NCBI GenBank assembly: GCA_945877175.1
Contig: CAMCRC010000006.1
Location: forward strand, 1 to 57,392
Reading direction: 5' to 3'
DNA length: 57,392 bases
Origin: Klebsiella pneumoniae
GTDB taxonomy: Bacteria > Pseudomonadota > Gammaproteobacteria > Pseudomonadales > Pseudohongiellaceae
Positions 53,964 to 57,392 of the stretch are shown one piece after another. Below the pieces are notes generated by a model that made no database searches, had not been told where the DNA came from, and worked only from the letters and a program-made list of their open reading frames with translations. Positions within the stretch are counted from its first letter, which is position 1. Each line of letters opens with the position of its first letter. The translations under genes and the position numbers were made by a program.

Positions 53964-56117
53964 GTGACCACAATCGACTCTCTCGCCACCCGCCTCTCCA
54001 CCTACCTGGAGGGGGAGCAGGTCAATCTCGTCCGCCGTGCCTACTACTACGCCGAACAGGCCCACGATGGCCAGTTCCGGCGCAGTGGTGACGCTTACGT
54101 CACACACCCCCTGGCCGTTGCCGGCATTCTCTCCGAAATGCACATGGACCCTCAGAGTCTGGTGGCGGCGATGTTGCACGACGTCATCGAGGACACCGGC
54201 ATCAGCAAGGCGGCTGTCAAAAGCCAGTTCGGCGACGCCATTGCGGAGATGGTCGACGGCGTCAGCAAGCTCAACAAGATCACCTTCAGCAGCCACGCGG
54301 AAATGCAGGCCGAGAACTTCCAGAAGATGGCCCTGGCGATGGCCAAGGACATTCGCGTCATTCTGGTGAAACTCGCCGACCGCCTGCACAACATGCGCAC
54401 GCTGGATGTGCTGAGCCCCGAGAAGCGCCGTCGCGTGGCCCGCGAGACTCTGGACATCTATGCCCCCATCGCCAATCGGCTGGGCATGAACTCCATCCGC
54501 ATCGAATTCGAGGAACTGGGCTTCGACGCGCTTTACCCCATGCGAGCCCGTCGCATCAATGCTGCAGTAAAAAGCATCCGCGGCAACCGCAAGGAAATCG
54601 TCAAGCAGATCCAGACGGCCCTTGAGGCGTGCCTGCTGCGAGAAGGCATGCCCGGCCGCATCTTCGGCCGCGAGAAACACTTGTACAGCATCTACGAGAA
54701 GATGCGCTCCAAGCGCAAGTCCTTCTCCGAGATCATGGACGTGTATGCGTTCCGCATCGTGGTGGACAAAGTCGACACCTGCTACCGCGTGCTTGGAGCC
54801 GTCCACAATCTCTACAAACCGGTGCCTGGCCGCTTCAAGGATTACATCGCAATTCCCAAGGCCAACGGCTACCAATCCCTGCACACCACGCTGTTCGGCA
54901 TGCACGGGGTGCCCATCGAGATCCAGATCCGCACCGAAGAAATGGAAGCAATGGCCAACAACGGCATCGCGGCCCACTGGCTCTACAAGTCCCACGACAA
55001 TTCCCCCAGCAACGCCCACGTGCGTGCTCGGCAGTGGGTGAACGGACTTCTGGAGATGCAGCAGAACGCTGGCAATTCGATGGAGTTCATCGAGAACGTC
55101 AAGATCGACCTGTTCCCAGACGAGATCTATGTCTTCACGCCCAAGGGCACCATCATGGAACTGCCGGCCGGCTCCACCGCCGTGGACTTTGCCTACGCGG
55201 TGCACACTGACGTCGGCAACTCCTGTGTGGCCTGCCGCATCAGCAGGCGCCTGGCGCCCTTGAGTGAACCACTTGAGAGTGGCCAGACCGTGGAGATCAT
55301 CACCGCTCCCGGCACGCAACCCAATCCTGCCTGGCTGAGTTTCGTCGTGTCCGGCAAGGCGCGCAGCAATATCCGTCACTTTCTGAAGAACCAGCGCCAT
55401 TCGGAGTCGGTGTCTCTTGGCCGCCGTCTGCTGAACAAGGTGCTGGGCAGTTTCGGCACTCAGCTCGAGAAGATTTCTCCGGCCCAGATCAAGGCGGCGC
55501 TGTTGCAGACCAACAGTGCAGAGCTGGACAACGTGCTGGAGGACATCGGGCTGGGCAATCGCATGGCCCACGTTGTTGCCAGGCTCATGGTGCCCGGCCA
55601 TGGAGAAACCGAGCTCACCTCTGAATTCGGGCGCGACAGCAAGCAGACATCCCTGGCAATCCGAGGGTCGGAAGGCATGGTGATGAGCTTCGCGAAGTGT
55701 TGTCATCCGATTCCGGGCGACCCCATCATCGGCCACATCAGTTCCGGCCGCGGTATGGTGATTCACACCGAGAGTTGCAACAACGTTGCCGAGATCCGTG
55801 ACAATGCCGAGAAGTGCGTGTCCGTGCGCTGGGACCCGAATGTCGAGGGCGAGTTCGCCGTCGAGATCCGCGTGGAGCTGGAGAACGAGCGCGGCATCAT
55901 TGCCAAGCTCGCCACCACCATCACCGGTGCCGAAGCCAATATCGAGAAGATCAGCACCGTCGAGCGCGATGCCCGCTTCAGCATCGTCAACCTGTCGTTG
56001 AACGTGCGCAATCGAATACATCTGGCCCGCGTCATGAAGCGCATCCGCCTGATCAAGCCTGTCAGCAAGGTCTCGCGCGTCAAGAGTCGCAAGATCGTCA
56101 AGGCCGCCAGAACCTGA
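53964..56117 (+). CDS. spoT: Bifunctional (p)ppGpp synthetase/hydrolase SpoT
   Basis: Makes and degrades the alarmone (p)ppGpp. From a GTG at 53964 (AAGGAG about eight bases upstream) it has 717 residues. The hydrolase domain carries HDVIEDT near residue 72, the Mn-binding His-Asp pair. The synthetase domain spans about residues 240-350 with FKDYIAIPKANGYQSLHTT and EIQIRTEEMEAMANNGIAAH. A TGS domain begins near 389 (VFTPKGTIMELPAG), a cysteine-containing RIS/CC region near 578 (KCCHPIPGDPI), and an ACT domain covers 630-717. Both catalytic sites look intact, so it is SpoT rather than RelA. Operon with rpoZ and ridA. Confidence 0.96.
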   Translation: MTTIDSLATRLSTYLEGEQVNLVRRAYYYAEQAHDGQFRRSGDAYVTHPLAVAGILSEMHMDPQSLVAAMLHDVIEDTGISKAAVKSQFGDAIAEMVDGVSKLNKITFSSHAEMQAENFQKMALAMAKDIRVILVKLADRLHNMRTLDVLSPEKRRRVARETLDIYAPIANRLGMNSIRIEFEELGFDALYPMRARRINAAVKSIRGNRKEIVKQIQTALEACLLREGMPGRIFGREKHLYSIYEKMRSKRKSFSEIMDVYAFRIVVDKVDTCYRVLGAVHNLYKPVPGRFKDYIAIPKANGYQSLHTTLFGMHGVPIEIQIRTEEMEAMANNGIAAHWLYKSHDNSPSNAHVRARQWVNGLLEMQQNAGNSMEFIENVKIDLFPDEIYVFTPKGTIMELPAGSTAVDFAYAVHTDVGNSCVACRISRRLAPLSEPLESGQTVEIITAPGTQPNPAWLSFVVSGKARSNIRHFLKNQRHSESVSLGRRLLNKVLGSFGTQLEKISPAQIKAALLQTNSAELDNVLEDIGLGNRMAHVVARLMVPGHGETELTSEFGRDSKQTSLAIRGSEGMVMSFAKCCHPIPGDPIIGHISSGRGMVIHTESCNNVAEIRDNAEKCVSVRWDPNVEGEFAVEIRVELENERGIIAKLATTITGAEANIEKISTVERDARFSIVNLSLNVRNRIHLARVMKRIRLIKPVSKVSRVKSRKIVKAART

Positions 56118-56165
56118 ATCCCACACTTTCCCAAAACGACGCTCTCTGCAGGCGAGGATTACACC

Positions 56166-56561
56166 GTGGCACCAGACCAGATCATCAGCACCACCAGCGC
56201 CCCGGCAGCCATTGGCCCCTATTCTCAGGCGGTTCGCCATGGCGATCTGGTGTTCTTCTCCGGGCAGATTCCGCTGGACCCGGAAACTATGGAAGTGGTG
56301 ACCGGCGGCATCGAAGTGCAGTCGGTCCGCGTGCTCGAGAACATGAGTGCAGTGGCGAAAGCGGCCGGCGGCTCGCTGCAGGACATCATCAAGTTGACGA
56401 TCTTCCTGACTGACCTTGCGGACTTCGCAATCGTCAACGACACCATGAAACGCTACTTCGACGCGCCTTATCCCGCCCGCTCTACTGTTCAGGTCGCTGC
56501 CCTTCCACGCGGCGTGTCGATAGAGATCGAGGCGATCATGGCGGCCCCTGGCACCCTCTGA
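56166..56561 (+). CDS. ridA: 2-iminobutanoate/2-iminopropanoate deaminase RidA
   Basis: Hydrolyses reactive imine/enamine intermediates from PLP enzymes such as threonine deaminase. From a GTG at 56166 the protein has 131 residues. [25 protein letters not shown] and [13 protein letters not shown] start the YjgF fold. The substrate-binding Arg lies in [15 protein letters not shown], followed by [12 protein letters not shown]. These match the RidA signature. It is 48 bases after spoT and ends 10 bases before recG, so the genes probably share one transcript. Confidence 0.96.
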   Translation: MAPDQIISTTSAPAAIGPYSQAVRHGDLVFFSGQIPLDPETMEVVTGGIEVQSVRVLENMSAVAKAAGGSLQDIIKLTIFLTDLADFAIVNDTMKRYFDAPYPARSTVQVAALPRGVSIEIEAIMAAPGTL

Positions 56562-56571
56562 GACTCTGTCG

Positions 56572-57392
56572 ATGACTGCCGAGCTTGCACCGCTGACAGT
56601 CCTCAAAGGTGTCGGACCCGGCGTGGCGACGCGACTTTCCGCCTTGCATCTGCATACGCTGCAGGACCTGCTGTTCCATCTGCCCCTGCGTTACCAGGAC
56701 CGCACCCGCATCACCCCCATAGCCGCCAGCCACATCGGCAGCGAGCTGCTGCTCGAGGGCGAAGTGCTTGGCTGCGAAATCACGTTCGGACGCCGTCGCA
56801 GCCTGCTGTGCCGCATCAAGGATGCCACCGGCATCATCACACTGCGCTTCTACCACTTCAGTGCTGCCCAGAAGAACGCTCTGACACCAGGAGCTCGTGT
56901 ACGCTGCTATGGCGAAGTGCGCGGCGGCAAGACGGGGCCCGAGCTCTACCATCCGGAGTATCAGGTGCTCAAGGGTGACGTTGGCCTGCCATTGGAAACC
57001 AGGCTGACACCCGTTTATCCCGTGACGGATGGTCTGCAGCAATCGCGCTTGCGCAGCCTTGTGGACCAGACGCTGGTGCTGCTCACCGACTCCATGCAGC
57101 TTACCGACTGGATTCCCGAACCCCTGCGCCGATCCCTGGGCTTCGCCTCACTCAGTGATGCCCTGTTGTTCCTTCACAGGCCACCGGTCAGCGGCGCGCT
57201 GCATTCGACACTGCACAGTCTGTCTGCCGGGCAGCATCCTGCCCAGCGCCGTCTCGCATTCGAAGAACTGCTGAGTCATCGGCTGTGTCTGCGACGCCTG
57301 CGTGAACAGGCTGATTTGCTCAACGCACCGGTGCTTGCCGGCCATGGCAAGCTGCGCGCCGCCTTTCTGGGCGCACTGCCCTTCGGGCTTAC
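56572..57392 (+). CDS. recG: ATP-dependent DNA helicase RecG (N-terminal part, cut by window edge)
   Basis: Helicase that reverses stalled replication forks and processes Holliday junctions. Only the first 273 codons are present, of about 690. They cover the N-terminal wedge domain: LTVLKGVGPGVATRLSALHL (helix-hairpin-helix-like), LPLRYQDRTRITPI, and the OB-fold with LLEGEVLGCEITFGRRRSLL and VYPVTDGLQQSRLRSLV, which match RecG. The helicase motifs lie outside. It follows ridA by 10 bases, consistent with spoT-ridA-recG order. Confidence 0.94.
   Translation, partial: MTAELAPLTVLKGVGPGVATRLSALHLHTLQDLLFHLPLRYQDRTRITPIAASHIGSELLLEGEVLGCEITFGRRRSLLCRIKDATGIITLRFYHFSAAQKNALTPGARVRCYGEVRGGKTGPELYHPEYQVLKGDVGLPLETRLTPVYPVTDGLQQSRLRSLVDQTLVLLTDSMQLTDWIPEPLRRSLGFASLSDALLFLHRPPVSGALHSTLHSLSAGQHPAQRRLAFEELLSHRLCLRRLREQADLLNAPVLAGHGKLRAAFLGALPFGL

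Noticed and set aside
53859-56606. A 915-codon open frame on the minus strand
   Set aside because: It lies antisense to spoT and ridA, is His/Asp/Val-rich as expected of an antisense frame of GC-rich genes, and shows no family motif.

Overview
The window reads as chromosomal DNA of a GC-rich gammaproteobacterium. The evidence is the set of Pseudomonas-like gene neighbourhoods: glnE-waaF-waaC-waaG, ftsY-ftsE-ftsX-rpoH, cmoA-cmoB, rpmB-rpmG-radC-coaBC-algC-argB, slmA, rph-pyrE, and gmk-rpoZ-spoT-ridA-recG. These show RpoH with its family-specific box, SlmA, and GG-terminated ThiS. Two gaps in otherwise familiar gene order stand out: no ilvE between glnE and waaF, and no dut between coaBC and algC. 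The genus cannot be fixed from sequence inspection alone. No rRNA, tRNA, CRISPR array, prophage or complete insertion sequence was seen.

Layout. 1-5910 (minus strand): lipopolysaccharide inner-core genes and glnE. 5911-6444: noncoding DNA built of two palindromic repeat modules. 6445-10464: a solitary GspE/PilB-type ATPase and, divergently, the ABC-F protein Uup, separated by a REP-like hairpin. 10468-25434 (minus strand): thirteen tightly packed genes of one probable operon, the most unusual part of the window. 25613-25662: overlapping divergent promoters between that operon and mutM. 25726-34215: mutM, coaD, an alpha/beta hydrolase, rsmD, the ftsY-ftsE-ftsX-rpoH group, and thiS-thiG. 34263-40054: trmB, a serine hydrolase, a YgjP-type metallopeptidase, cmoAB and a REP-associated transposase relative. 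40169-46668: ribosomal proteins L33 and L28, radC, coaBC, algC, argB, slmA and pyrE. 46697-50107: rph, yicC, a copper-chaperone-like protein, and an RNA ligase translationally coupled to a PIN nuclease. 50226-57392: hrpB, gmk, rpoZ, spoT, ridA and the start of recG.

The 13-gene operon looks like an undescribed envelope-spanning, probably ion-driven machine. It encodes an ExbB/TolQ/MotA-type channel protein; two von Willebrand A proteins whose single membrane segment begins with an ExbD-like F-L-D-V motif; two bitopic inner-membrane proteins with large periplasmic TPR-like, PEGA and FGE-type domains; and a secreted protein with a TonB-like C-terminus. It also encodes a small acidic exported protein, a cytoplasmic Hsp70-like/FHA-like protein, and five lipoproteins (one an M48 metalloprotease), all lacking the Asp+2 inner-membrane retention signal. 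This assignment rests on sequence motifs and gene order and is inference. A second candidate novelty is the PIN nuclease/RNA ligase pair at 48817-50107, which combines an RNA-cutting and an RNA-sealing fold in one two-gene unit.
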